A DNA stretch of 64,000 nt from Streptomyces sp. WZ-12. Its GTDB lineage: Bacteria; Actinomycetota; Actinomycetes; Streptomycetales; Streptomycetaceae. Below, in pieces: positions 1-8,067 of the stretch. The translations under genes were made by a program, and so were the position numbers. The notes under the pieces are model-generated. The model was not told where the DNA came from. It made no database searches and worked only from the letters and a program-made list of their open reading frames with translations. The stretch spans positions 6,545,001 through 6,609,000 of the forward strand of contig NZ_CP118574.1 in assembly GCF_028898845.1 (NCBI RefSeq). The letters are read 5' to 3'. The stretch's first letter is position 1. Each line of letters starts with the position of its first letter.

Positions 1-1148
1 GCGCCGCCCATCTGCACTGCCCCCCGCTGGCGTTGGCCACCGCCGCCGACCTCGCCGCCAGCGCCCTCAACCCCTCGATGGACTCCTGGGACCAGGCCCC
101 CGCCGCCTCTGAACTCGAAGCGCACACCGCCCGCGCCCTCGCCGCCCTCGTCTACCCCGCGGCCACCGCACCCGACGCCCTGGTCACCACCGGCGGTACC
201 GAGTCCAACCAACTCGCCGTCCTGCTCGCCCGCGAGGCCCCCCGCCCCCCGGGCGCCACCGGCCCCCTGCGCATCGTCTGCGGTGCCAACGCCCACCACA
301 GCGTCCACCGCGCCGCCTGGCTCCTCGGCCTCCCCGAACCCCTCACCCTCCCCACCCCCCACGGCACCCTCGACCCCGCCACCGTCCACACCTGCCTCGC
401 CGAACTCACCGGACACAGCGGCCGCGCCGGTCAGGTTCTCCTCGTCGCCACCGCCGGCACCACCGACGCCGGCGCCCTCGACCCCCTCCCGGCCCTCGCC
501 GACCTCGCCGACCAACACGGTGCCCGGCTCCACATCGACGCCTCCTACGGCGGCCCCCTCCTCTTCAGCTCCACCCACCACACTGCCCTCATCGGCCTCG
601 CCCGCGCCCACACCGTCACCCTCGACCTGCACAAACTCGGCTGGCAACCGGTCGCCGCCGGCCTCCTCGCCGTCCCCACCCCCGCGACCCTGACCCCCCT
701 CGCCCACCAGGCCGACTACCTCAACGCCGACGACGACACCGAAGCCGGCGTCCCCGACCTCCTCGGCCGCTCGCTGCGCACCACCCGCCGCCCCGACATC
801 CTCAAGATCGCCGTCACCCTCAAGGCCCTCGGCCGCCAGGGCCTCGGCGACCTCGTCGACCGCACCCTCGCCGCCGCCCAGACCCTCGCCGACCTCATCG
901 ACGCCCACCCCGGCTACGAACTCCACTCCCGCCCCACCCTCACCACCGTCCTCTTCCGCCCCATCGGTGCCGACGACACCACCCTCGCGACCATCCGCCG
1001 CACCCTCCTCGCCGAAGGCCACGCCGTCCTCGGCCGCGCCACCACCCCCACCGGCCTCTGGCTCAAAGCCACCCTCCTCAACCCCCACACCCAACCCGGA
1101 GACCTCACCCACCTCCTCAAACTCGTGGAAGGCCACACCCCGCGATGA
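1..1148 (+). CDS. PLP-dependent group II decarboxylase, siderophore type (5' end outside window)
   Basis: The frame is open from the window edge, so the N-terminus is missing. It belongs to the aspartate/glutamate-type PLP decarboxylase family, which includes DesA (lysine to cadaverine) and 2,4-diaminobutyrate decarboxylase. The visible part has the substrate-loop signature HLHCPP followed by MDSWDQ, the cofactor aspartate in HIDASYGGP, and the Schiff-base lysine in DLHKLGWQP. It ends in an ATGA overlap with the N-hydroxylase gene at 1145, so the two are translationally coupled and act in one pathway: make a diamine, then hydroxylate it for a hydroxamate siderophore. The lysine region differs from canonical DesA (DYHKSFFQP as I remember it), so the substrate could be diaminobutyrate rather than lysine. 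Family is certain, substrate is not. Confidence 0.85.
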   Translation, partial: AAHLHCPPLALATAADLAASALNPSMDSWDQAPAASELEAHTARALAALVYPAATAPDALVTTGGTESNQLAVLLAREAPRPPGATGPLRIVCGANAHHSVHRAAWLLGLPEPLTLPTPHGTLDPATVHTCLAELTGHSGRAGQVLLVATAGTTDAGALDPLPALADLADQHGARLHIDASYGGPLLFSSTHHTALIGLARAHTVTLDLHKLGWQPVAAGLLAVPTPATLTPLAHQADYLNADDDTEAGVPDLLGRSLRTTRRPDILKIAVTLKALGRQGLGDLVDRTLAAAQTLADLIDAHPGYELHSRPTLTTVLFRPIGADDTTLATIRRTLLAEGHAVLGRATTPTGLWLKATLLNPHTQPGDLTHLLKLVEGHTPR

Positions 1149-2581
1149 ACACCCCACCGCACAACGACCCCGACACCACCGCCGACGCCCCCGGCCCCGA
1201 CGAGCCCCTCGACCTCGCCGGCATCGGCATCGGCCCCTTCAACCTCTCCCTCGCCGCCCTCGCCCACCCCCTCACCCAGCTCCGCACCGCCTTCTACGAC
1301 CAGCACCCCGCCTTCCACTGGCACCCCGGCCTCCTCATCGACGGCACCACCCTCCAAGTCCCCTTCCTCGCCGACCTCGTCACCCTCGCCGACCCCGCCA
1401 GCCCCTGGACCTTCCTCAACTACCTCAAGACCCGCGAACGCCTCTTCCCCTTCTACTTCGCCGAGCGCTTCCACATCCACCGCGCCGAATACGACGCCTA
1501 CTGCCGCTGGGTCAGCGAGAACCTCCCCGCCCTCCACTTCGGCCACCACATCGACGCCGTCCGCTGGAACCACGAACGCCACCTCTTCGAGGTCGACTTC
1601 ACCCAACTCGACGCCGACGGCGAGGCCGAGGCCCTCGGCCGCACCCACGCCCGCAACCTCGTCCTCGGCATCGGCACCGCCCCCCACATCCCCATCCCGC
1701 TCCGCCCCCTCGCCGACGCCCCCACCGTCCCCGTCATCCACTCCGCCGACTACCTCGACCACCGCGAACGGCTCCTGGCCGCCGAGCACCTCACCGTCAT
1801 CGGTGCCGGCCAATCGGGCGCCGAGATCTTCCTCGACCAACTCCGCGCCCGCCCCGAAGGCCGCGAGCACCTCCACTGGCTCGCCCGCACCCCGGCCTTC
1901 GCGCCCATGGAATACAGCAAGCTCGGCCTGGAACAGTTCACCCCCGACTACACCCGCTACTTCCACGGCCTCTCCGAACGCGCCCGCGACGAGCTCCTCC
2001 CCGCCCAATGGCAGCTCTACAAGGGCATCGACCACGACACCCTCGCCGCCATCCACGACGAGCTCTACCGCCGCACCCTCGACGGCGGCTGGCCCAACGC
2101 CGTCCTCACCCCCGGCGTCCAGGTCCGCACCGCCGGCCGGGTCGGCACCACCAAGGTCGAACTCCACCTCGAACACGCCCAACAGGGCAGCCGCTCCCGC
2201 CTCACCACCGACGCCGTCGTCCTCGCCACCGGCTACCGCGAGCGCCGCCTCGACACCCTCCTCGCCGCCCTCGACCCCTACCTCCGCCGCGACGCCTCCG
2301 AACGCCCCCGCATCGACGAGCACCACCGCCTCGTCCTCGACCCCGCCATCACCGGCTCCGTCTACGTCCAAAACGCCGAACGTCACACCCACGGCGCCGG
2401 CGCCCCCGACCTCGGACTCGCCGCCTGGCGAAGCGCCACCATCCTCAACTCCCTGACCGGCAACAGCCCTTACACCCTCCCGGGCCGCACCGCGTTCACC
2501 ACCTTCGGCCTCAGCCAGCCCCAACCCCGCCGCTCGGGCACCGTCCCCCGCCAGGGCTCCACCCTCGTCCCCCGCCACTGA
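1145..2581 (+). CDS. FAD/NADPH-dependent amine N-hydroxylase (lysine/ornithine/diamine N-monooxygenase)
   Basis: Flavin monooxygenase of 478 aa, the usual length of the IucD/PvdA/DesB family, which converts a primary amine to the N-hydroxyamine used in hydroxamate siderophores. Visible motifs are the N-terminal FAD-binding segment GIGIGPFNLSLAAL, the NADPH-binding VIGAGQSGAEIF near residue 220, and the late ATGY signature (VVLATGYRE). The ATG overlaps the stop codon of the decarboxylase. It is the last gene of the siderophore locus: a terminator-like hairpin and a convergent nucleotidase gene follow. The acyltransferase and NIS synthetase partners must lie to the left, outside the window, unlike the desABCD order where they follow desB. 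The substrate (cadaverine, diaminopropane or lysine) cannot be read from the sequence. Confidence 0.88.
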   Translation: MNTPPHNDPDTTADAPGPDEPLDLAGIGIGPFNLSLAALAHPLTQLRTAFYDQHPAFHWHPGLLIDGTTLQVPFLADLVTLADPASPWTFLNYLKTRERLFPFYFAERFHIHRAEYDAYCRWVSENLPALHFGHHIDAVRWNHERHLFEVDFTQLDADGEAEALGRTHARNLVLGIGTAPHIPIPLRPLADAPTVPVIHSADYLDHRERLLAAEHLTVIGAGQSGAEIFLDQLRARPEGREHLHWLARTPAFAPMEYSKLGLEQFTPDYTRYFHGLSERARDELLPAQWQLYKGIDHDTLAAIHDELYRRTLDGGWPNAVLTPGVQVRTAGRVGTTKVELHLEHAQQGSRSRLTTDAVVLATGYRERRLDTLLAALDPYLRRDASERPRIDEHHRLVLDPAITGSVYVQNAERHTHGAGAPDLGLAAWRSATILNSLTGNSPYTLPGRTAFTTFGLSQPQPRRSGTVPRQGSTLVPRH

Positions 2582-2587
2582 ACGCCA

Positions 2588-2632
2588 CCGCCCCTCCCAC
2601 CCCGCCCGAACGGCAGCGGGGGAGAGGGGCGG
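2588..2632. terminator. Hairpin between convergent genes
   Basis: CCGCCCCTC (2588-2596) pairs perfectly with GAGGGGCGG (2624-2632). It lies between the 3' ends of the hydroxylase and nucleotidase genes and could terminate both. There is no U-tract, as is usual in Streptomyces. Confidence 0.6.
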
Positions 2633-2661
2633 CCCGCGCAACACACGGCACGGACCCGCGG

Positions 2662-4470
2662 CTAGAACACCGGCACCCCGTCCCGCGTCAACCGCCACCC
2701 CACCCTCGCGAACACCGCCGGATCGATCACCCCGCTCGCCTTCACCCACGCGATGATCAGATTCCGGATCTCCTCCGACGTCTGCCACACCTGCTCCGCA
2801 GACGCCACATGCGGGAAGCCACCCCCGCCGCTCGCCCGGTAGTTGTTCACCGCCAGCACGAACCGCGCCGCGTCCGCCACCGGCTTCCCGTCGAACGTCA
2901 GCTGCCCGATCCGCTGCCCCACCGGCTTGGCGATATCGATCTCATACGCCACCCCGCTCACCGCGTCGTAGTTGTAATCCGGCGTGTTGTCCGCATTGGT
3001 GATCCGCGCCGGATCCACCGGACCGCCCGGCGCCGTCCGCACGTAATAGCGCGCCGAGAACTCCAGGTATTCCCGCAACTGCTTCCCCGTCAACACCCGT
3101 GCCTGAAGGGTGTTGTCGAACGGATAGAGCGCCGCCATCGACCGGATCGACACGTCCCCCGCCGGCACCTTCGCCGTCCGCGAGAAGCACGACGCCTGCG
3201 ACAGCACCGGCAACGCCGCGTGCGCCGACCCCGCCAGCGCCTTGCGCACCGCCTCCGCCTGCACATACGCGATGAAGTCCAGGATCGGGGTGTCCTTCAC
3301 CGGCGCCTGCTGCGCCGACATCTCCGCCTTCGACTTCCCGATCACCTGGTTCACGTACGCCACCACCTTGCGGTGCTCGGCCCGCAGCAGCGTCGTGATC
3401 CGCGGATCCTCCCGCGCCGTGTTGGAGTTGAGCACCCGCGCCCCCACCGAGTCGACCTCCCAGCGGCCCCGGCGCCACTCCACCGCCACGTCGAACAGCG
3501 TCAGCCGCTGCCCCCACTTCAGCGGCTCCGACAGCACCACCTCGCGGCCCGTCGCCTCGTTCACCACCCGCCGCTCCGGGATCTCCACATGCGCGTGCCC
3601 CACCAGGATCGCGTCGATCCCCGGCACCCGCTCCGCCACCAGCGCCGCCGCGTTCTCCACGTACGGCAGTTGGTCCCCGTACGACGAGGTGCCGCTGGCC
3701 CCCGAGTGCGCCGCCACGATCACCACGTCGGCGCCCATCGACCGCAGCCGCGGCACCCACTTCGCGGCCTGCTCGGGAAGGCCCGGGAAGGTCAACTTCC
3801 CCTGCACATGGGCCTTGTCCCACAGTGCGATCCCGGGGTTGGTCAGCCCCAGCACCGCCACCCGCACGTCCCGCCCCCGCGGCGTGCGCAGCCGCTTGAT
3901 CACGTACGGACGGAACGCCGGCCGCAGCGTCCGCGCGTCCAGCGCGTTGGCGCCCAACAGCGGGAAGCGGCAGCTCTCCTCGAACTTCCGCAACACCGGG
4001 ATCCCGTAGTTGAACTCGTGGTTCCCCAGCGCCGCCGCGTCATAGCCGATGGCGTTCATCGCCCGCGCCATCGGGTGGACCGGCCCCCGCGGACCGGTGA
4101 TCGGGTCCACCTTCGCGTAGTAGTAGGCCAGTTGCGTGCCCTGGATGGTGTCGCCGGCGTCGATCAGCAGGGTGTTCTGCCGCCCCCGCGCCCGGCGGAC
4201 GTCGTCCACCAGCGTCGAGATCTTCGCCAACCCCACGTCGTTGTGGTCCGGATCGTCGAACTCCGCATCGGTGGCGTAGTCCCAGTTGAAGACGTTCCCG
4301 TGCAGGTCCGTCGTCCCCATGACGGTGAACGCGTAGCGGTCCCGGCGCCGTTCGGCGCCGCCCGGCCCGGCCGGTGCCGCCGACGCGGTGGGCGCTCCCG
4401 GCCCCCCGAGCACCACCCCCGCCCCCGCCACCACGGAACCACCCAGGAACTTCCTCCGGTCGAACCCCAT
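2662..4470 (-). CDS. Exported 5'-nucleotidase/metallophosphatase (Tat substrate)
   Basis: A 602-aa enzyme of the 5'-nucleotidase/UshA superfamily, which hydrolyses nucleotides or nucleotide derivatives outside the cell. The N-terminus has a twin-arginine signal (DRRKFLGGS followed by a hydrophobic, Ala/Gly-rich stretch). The metallophosphatase domain shows the di-metal motifs in order: TTDLHGN, DAGDTIQGT, GNHEFNYG, AAHSG and GHAHVEIP. The C-terminal 5'-nucleotidase specificity domain follows, with an NYRASGGGGFP loop that resembles the substrate-binding segment. The ATG at 4470 is chosen because it begins just before the twin arginines and has a GGGAG ribosome site; the frame stays open upstream but carries no protein-like signal. 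It is convergent with the siderophore genes and divergent from the SIMPL gene. Exact substrate unknown. Confidence 0.9.
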   Translation of the reverse strand: MGFDRRKFLGGSVVAGAGVVLGGPGAPTASAAPAGPGGAERRRDRYAFTVMGTTDLHGNVFNWDYATDAEFDDPDHNDVGLAKISTLVDDVRRARGRQNTLLIDAGDTIQGTQLAYYYAKVDPITGPRGPVHPMARAMNAIGYDAAALGNHEFNYGIPVLRKFEESCRFPLLGANALDARTLRPAFRPYVIKRLRTPRGRDVRVAVLGLTNPGIALWDKAHVQGKLTFPGLPEQAAKWVPRLRSMGADVVIVAAHSGASGTSSYGDQLPYVENAAALVAERVPGIDAILVGHAHVEIPERRVVNEATGREVVLSEPLKWGQRLTLFDVAVEWRRGRWEVDSVGARVLNSNTAREDPRITTLLRAEHRKVVAYVNQVIGKSKAEMSAQQAPVKDTPILDFIAYVQAEAVRKALAGSAHAALPVLSQASCFSRTAKVPAGDVSIRSMAALYPFDNTLQARVLTGKQLREYLEFSARYYVRTAPGGPVDPARITNADNTPDYNYDAVSGVAYEIDIAKPVGQRIGQLTFDGKPVADAARFVLAVNNYRASGGGGFPHVASAEQVWQTSEEIRNLIIAWVKASGVIDPAVFARVGWRLTRDGVPVF

Positions 4471-4689
4471 CCCAACTCCCCTACAAAGACACGGCACATG
4501 CTCCGACGGCGCGGCACGACCCGGGCGTCCGACCCGGGCAACGCGCGTAGATTCTGACGCAGCCACCCCTCGCGCAACACCCCCCACAGGTTGCGATCCG
4601 ATGACCAACCCCCATCCCGCCCCTGTGCCACCCTGCAACCCCAAGGACCTCACACCACACCCGCCACCGCAGAAGGGCACCCACCACCC

Positions 4690-5391
4690 ATGACCGACCC
4701 CACGCCCCCCGCCGCACTGCCCTACGGGACCCCCGACGCCCCGCGCCTCGCCGTCCGCGGCGAGGCCCACCTCGAAGTCGACCCCGAAATCGCCCGCATC
4801 ACCATCACCGTCAACGCCCGCGGCACCGACCGCAAAACCGCCCTCACCGACCTCACCCGCCGCAACGAACACGCCCTCACCCTCGTCAAGAGCTACGGCC
4901 CCGCCGTCGAACACCTGGAGACCGGCAGCTTCACCCTCACCCCCCAACTCACCGAAAAGGGCCGCCACGAACGCGTCCGCGCCTACCAAGGACACGTCAC
5001 CCTCACCGCCACCCTCAACGACTTCACCGCCCTCGGCGAGCTCACCACCCGCCTCGCCGACCTCGAACTCACCCGCGTCGACGGCCCCTGGTGGGACCTG
5101 CGCCCCGACTCGCCCGCCCACCGCACCGCCCGCACCCGGGCCGTCCAGGAGGCCGTCCAGCGCGCCCGCGAATACGCCGAGGCCCTCGGCGCCCGCCTCG
5201 ACGCCGTCCTCGAAATCGCCGACCTCGGCGCGGACGGCCAACCCCACCAACAGGGCTACGGCTTCGCGGCCGGCGGGGCCGCCCGCAGCGCCTCTTTCGA
5301 AGCCGCCCCCGCCCTCGACCTCGAACCCCGCCGGCAGACCGTCCGCGCCGGCGTCAACGCCCGCTTCACCATGACCCGTCCGGTGCTCTGA
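4690..5391 (+). CDS. SIMPL (DUF541) domain protein
   Basis: A 233-aa protein of the SIMPL/DUF541 family, whose members form oligomeric beta-rich assemblies and are mostly of unknown role. It opens with the family's VRGEAHLEVDPEIARITITV strand pattern, has the central helix NEHALTLVKSYGPAVEHLETG, and a long helix (HRTARTRAVQEAVQRAREYAEALG). It ends in a beta segment with VRAGVNARFTM. No signal peptide or membrane segment is visible, so it is probably cytosolic, as in other short actinobacterial members. The ATG at 4690 has an AGAAGG site about ten bases upstream. A strong hairpin follows its stop codon, so it is probably a single-gene unit. Confidence 0.85.
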   Translation: MTDPTPPAALPYGTPDAPRLAVRGEAHLEVDPEIARITITVNARGTDRKTALTDLTRRNEHALTLVKSYGPAVEHLETGSFTLTPQLTEKGRHERVRAYQGHVTLTATLNDFTALGELTTRLADLELTRVDGPWWDLRPDSPAHRTARTRAVQEAVQRAREYAEALGARLDAVLEIADLGADGQPHQQGYGFAAGGAARSASFEAAPALDLEPRRQTVRAGVNARFTMTRPVL

Positions 5392-5396
5392 CGCCC

Positions 5397-5438
5397 CGCG
5401 CGAGGCCGCCGGTCCGCTCATCGGAGCGGCCTCGCGCG
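5397..5438 (+). terminator. Strong hairpin after the SIMPL gene
   Basis: CGCGCGAGGCCGC (5397-5409) pairs perfectly with GCGGCCTCGCGCG (5426-5438) around a 16-base loop, immediately after the SIMPL stop codon. This fits an intrinsic terminator separating it from pyk. Confidence 0.75.
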
Positions 5439-5521
5439 CATTCCATTACTTGTCAACAGCCCTTCACCGAGCGGTCGTTGAGCAGTCATGTCGCCACAGT
5501 TCCCTACCGTCGGGTAGGTCA

Positions 5522-5527
5522 TAGGCT
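5522..5527 (+). promoter_or_regulatory. -10 element of a leaderless pyk transcript
   Basis: TAGGCT lies six bases before the pyk ATG at 5534 and no Shine-Dalgarno sequence is visible. In actinobacteria this spacing is typical of leaderless mRNAs that start at the A of ATG. A small inverted repeat (CCTAC at 5502-5506, GTAGG at 5514-5518) lies just upstream, in the -35 region, and could be a regulator site. Confidence 0.45.
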
Positions 5528-5533
5528 CGAAAC

Positions 5534-6970
5534 ATGCGCCGAGCAAAGATCGTCTGCACACTGGGACCCGCCACCGACTCGTACGAGCAGATCAAAGCCC
5601 TCGTCGACGCCGGCATGGACATCGCCCGCTTCAATCTCAGCCACGGCACCTACGCCGACCACGAAGCGCGCTTCGACCGGGTCCGCAAAGCCTCCGAAGA
5701 GTCCCACCGCAGCGTCGGCATCCTGGCCGACCTTCAAGGCCCGAAGATCCGCCTGGGCCGCTTCCACGAAGGCCCCGTACTTCTCGAACGCGACGACGCG
5801 TTCACCATCACCGTCGAGGGCGGCGTCGAGGGCGACCGGCGGATCTGCGGCACCACCTACCCCGGCCTCGCCGCCGACGTCACCCCCGGCGAACGCATCC
5901 TCGTCGACGACGGCAAGGTCACCCTCGAAGTCACCGCCGTCGAAGGGCCCCGCGTCCACACCAAGGTCATCGAGGGCGGCATGGTCTCCGACCACAAGGG
6001 CCTCAACCTCCCCGGCGTCGCCGTCTCCGTCCCCGCCCTCTCCGGGAAGGACCAGGACGACCTCCGCTGGGCCCTGCGCTACGGCGCCGACGTCATCGCC
6101 CTCTCCTTCGTCCGCAGCGGCCGCGACATCCACGACGTCCACCGCATCATGCGCGAGGAGAACCGCTTCCTGCCCGTCATTGCCAAGGTCGAGAAGCCCC
6201 AGGCCGTCGAGCACATCGACGACATCGTCGCCGCCTTCGACGGCATCATGGTCGCCCGCGGCGACCTCGGCGTCGAAATGCCCCTGGAGACCGTCCCGAT
6301 CGTCCAGAAGCGCGCCGTCAAACTCGCCAAGCGCAACGCCAAGCCGGTCATCGTCGCCACCCAGATGCTCGACTCGATGATCGACAACTCCCGCCCCACC
6401 AGGGCCGAGGCCAGCGACGTCGCCAACGCCGTCATCGACGGCACCGACGCCGTGATGCTCTCCGGCGAGACCAGCGTCGGCAAATACCCCACCGAGACGG
6501 TCCGCACCATGAGCCGCATCGTCGAGGCCGCCGAGGAGGACATCCTCGCCAAGGGACTCCCGCCGCTTACCGAACGCAGCAAGCCCCGCACCCAGGGCGG
6601 CGCCGTCGCCCGCGCCGCCGCCGAGATGGGCGACTTCCTCGGCGCCAAGTTCCTCGTCGCCTTCACCCAGTCCGGCGACACCGTCCGCCGTCTCTCCCGC
6701 TACCGCTCGCCCATCCCCCTCCTCGCCTTCACCCCCGACCCCGCCACCCGCTCCCAACTCAACCTCACCTGGGGCGTGGAGACCTTCCTCGGCCCCACCG
6801 TCAACTCCACCGACGAGATGGTCGCCCAGGTCGACGAACAACTCCTGAAGATCGGCCGCTGCCAGAAGGGCGACCTCGTCATCATCACCGCCGGCTCCCC
6901 GCCCGGGGTCCCCGGCTCCACCAACCTCGTCCGCGTCCACCGCATCGGCGAGGCCGACACGCACCAGTAG
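5534..6970 (+). CDS. pyk: Pyruvate kinase
   Basis: A 478-aa enzyme, full length for the family, that converts phosphoenolpyruvate and ADP to pyruvate and ATP at the end of glycolysis. The sequence starts RRAKIVCTLGPATDSYEQI, the conserved first strand of the barrel. It has the substrate lysine/metal segment PVIAKVEKPQAVEHIDDI near residue 220, the following MVARGDLGVEMP, and the late TRAEASDVANAVIDGTDAVML signature. The C-terminal allosteric domain is present, with TQSGDTVRRLSRYRSPIPLLAFTP. The ATG at 5534 gives the canonical N-terminus and appears leaderless. The next gene is convergent, and the tRNA-Leu/pdtaR pair beyond it is its usual neighbour in Streptomyces. Confidence 0.97.
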   Translation: MRRAKIVCTLGPATDSYEQIKALVDAGMDIARFNLSHGTYADHEARFDRVRKASEESHRSVGILADLQGPKIRLGRFHEGPVLLERDDAFTITVEGGVEGDRRICGTTYPGLAADVTPGERILVDDGKVTLEVTAVEGPRVHTKVIEGGMVSDHKGLNLPGVAVSVPALSGKDQDDLRWALRYGADVIALSFVRSGRDIHDVHRIMREENRFLPVIAKVEKPQAVEHIDDIVAAFDGIMVARGDLGVEMPLETVPIVQKRAVKLAKRNAKPVIVATQMLDSMIDNSRPTRAEASDVANAVIDGTDAVMLSGETSVGKYPTETVRTMSRIVEAAEEDILAKGLPPLTERSKPRTQGGAVARAAAEMGDFLGAKFLVAFTQSGDTVRRLSRYRSPIPLLAFTPDPATRSQLNLTWGVETFLGPTVNSTDEMVAQVDEQLLKIGRCQKGDLVIITAGSPPGVPGSTNLVRVHRIGEADTHQ

Positions 6971-7020
6971 CTCCACCCGCACCCGAACCCGCTGGGCCGA
7001 GGAACTGACTGCCGTCCGCG

Positions 7021-7809
7021 TCAGTGCTTCGGCCCGATGTGTTGGTCCATGAGCGCCACGGAGGCGCGTTGGGCGACGGAGACGTGGTACGGCTCGCTGC
7101 CCCGCCGGGTCACCCTCCACTCGACGCCGACCCGGTCCAACGCCGCCGCGTAAAGCCCGCGGATGTCCGCGGACTTGTTCGTGAAGAAGTACCGGGGGTA
7201 CTCGTAGCGTTTGCGCTCCCCGCCGACCGTGCGCACCGTCCAGTTGGTGATCCGACAGCCGTCGGAGTGCACGAGGCCGCGGATGAACTCCCAGGGATGC
7301 GCGTCCACGATCCGCCGCTGCCACGGCTCCAGTTCGATCCGGCGCTCGTGCTTCTTGCCGGGGCCGTGCTGGGGGAACATGCACCACAAGTGCTTCGAGT
7401 AGACCTTCACGTTGTGGCAGCCGGTCCGGCTCACGCGGCACACCGAGTTGTCGGGGAAGACGGTCCGCATCGCCGCCTCGCAGTCGTCCATGAGGCCGGG
7501 CCAGTTGTCGTCGCAGGTGATCATCAGGCTCGGTACCCGGTGCGCTGAGCACTGGATGATGTGGCCGTCGCCAAGGTAGAGGGCCAGGAGGTAGGAGTAC
7601 GCCGCAGGGTCGAGTGCGCAGCCGTCGCAGCGGGGGCACTGCGGTTGGTGCCGCCCCGGGCACTCGCCGCGCTGGGCGCGGTCCCTGTGCCGCCAGTAGC
7701 TGACGGTGCCGAGCGGGAGGTTGAGAGCCCGGGCCACGTCGGCGTTCTTCGCGCCCGCGCGGAGCCGGACGATCGCCTGCTGTCGTACTTCGGTGTCGTG
7801 AGATCGCAT
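7021..7809 (-). CDS. HTH protein fused to a two-motif LAGLIDADG-like endonuclease
   Basis: A 262-aa protein with an unusual build. Residues 1-45 are a resolvase/transposase-like helix-turn-helix (RSHDTEVRQQAIVRLRAGAK, then DVARALNLPLGTVSYWR). Residues 50-64 hold four cysteines (C50, C58, C61, C64) like a small zinc ribbon. Two LAGLIDADG-type helices follow: LLALYLGDGHI (acidic residue D81) and FIRGLVHSDGCRI (D183). Two such motifs with their aspartates are the mark of monomeric homing endonucleases. It is free-standing: the neighbouring tRNA-Leu is intact and carries no intron, so it may be a solitary homing enzyme or a domesticated DNA-binding protein. It starts 85 bases beyond the tRNA 3' end on the same strand. 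Third-position GC is somewhat lower than in neighbours, which hints at transfer. Confidence 0.75.
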   Translation of the reverse strand: MRSHDTEVRQQAIVRLRAGAKNADVARALNLPLGTVSYWRHRDRAQRGECPGRHQPQCPRCDGCALDPAAYSYLLALYLGDGHIIQCSAHRVPSLMITCDDNWPGLMDDCEAAMRTVFPDNSVCRVSRTGCHNVKVYSKHLWCMFPQHGPGKKHERRIELEPWQRRIVDAHPWEFIRGLVHSDGCRITNWTVRTVGGERKRYEYPRYFFTNKSADIRGLYAAALDRVGVEWRVTRRGSEPYHVSVAQRASVALMDQHIGPKH

Positions 7810-7854
7810 ACTGTCACTGTGCGTGATGATGCGCGTGCGCGGGGCGATCCGCGG

Positions 7855-7880
7855 GGAATTTCACGAGAACGTGAAATTCC
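7855..7880. repeat. Perfect 10-bp inverted repeat between tRNA-Leu and the HTH/LAGLIDADG gene
   Basis: GGAATTTCAC and GTGAAATTCC flank a six-base spacer. It lies 15 bases beyond the tRNA 3' end and 46 bases before the endonuclease start. It may be the tRNA terminator hairpin, an operator for the HTH protein, or a target/attachment site. It is AT-rich compared with its surroundings. Confidence 0.7.
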
Positions 7881-7894
7881 AGTTGATCCGTGAG

Positions 7895-7977
7895 TGCCGG
7901 GTGCGGGATTCGAACCCGCAAGCCCTTTCGGGCAGATGTGTTTGAGACATCCGTGTATGCCATTCCACCAACCCGGC
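7895..7977 (-). tRNA. tRNA-Leu, anticodon CAA
   Basis: Read on the minus strand, the acceptor arm GCCGGGT pairs with ACCCGGC and is followed by discriminator A. The anticodon stem GATGT/ACATC carries the loop CTCAAAC, giving anticodon CAA (reads UUG). A long variable arm (TGCCCGAAAGGGCTT) and the T-arm GCGGG-TTCGAAT-CCCGC complete a class II tRNA of 83 nt. CCA is not encoded. The gene is intact, with no insertion. Confidence 0.96.
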
Positions 7978-7991
7978 CGGCGGCATGAGAC

Positions 7992-7997
7992 ACCATA
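7992..7997 (-). promoter_or_regulatory. -10 element for tRNA-Leu
   Basis: TATGGT on the minus strand lies 14 bases upstream of the mature tRNA 5' end. No clear -35 was found. Confidence 0.4.
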
Positions 7998-8026
7998 CCG
8001 TGTGAGTAAGGCTGGTCGCCCCTAGG

Positions 8027-8032
8027 TAGGCT
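8027..8032 (+). promoter_or_regulatory. -10 element for pdtaR
   Basis: TAGGCT on the plus strand, about 35 bases before the pdtaR start. This leaves a short leader containing the ACGAGGAG ribosome site. Confidence 0.4.
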
Positions 8033-8067
8033 GCAATGGCACCACCTGCCTGGAACGAGGAGTCCCC

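Noticed and set aside
967..4557. A 1196-codon plus-strand frame.
   Set aside because: It is an Arg/Pro-rich shadow of the hydroxylase (another frame) and of the nucleotidase (opposite strand), with no domain or ribosome site.
7021..7977. An integrative element (integrase plus att sites) at tRNA-Leu.
   Set aside because: No integrase, no excisionase and no repeated copy of the tRNA 3' end were found; only one gene lies between pyk and the tRNA.
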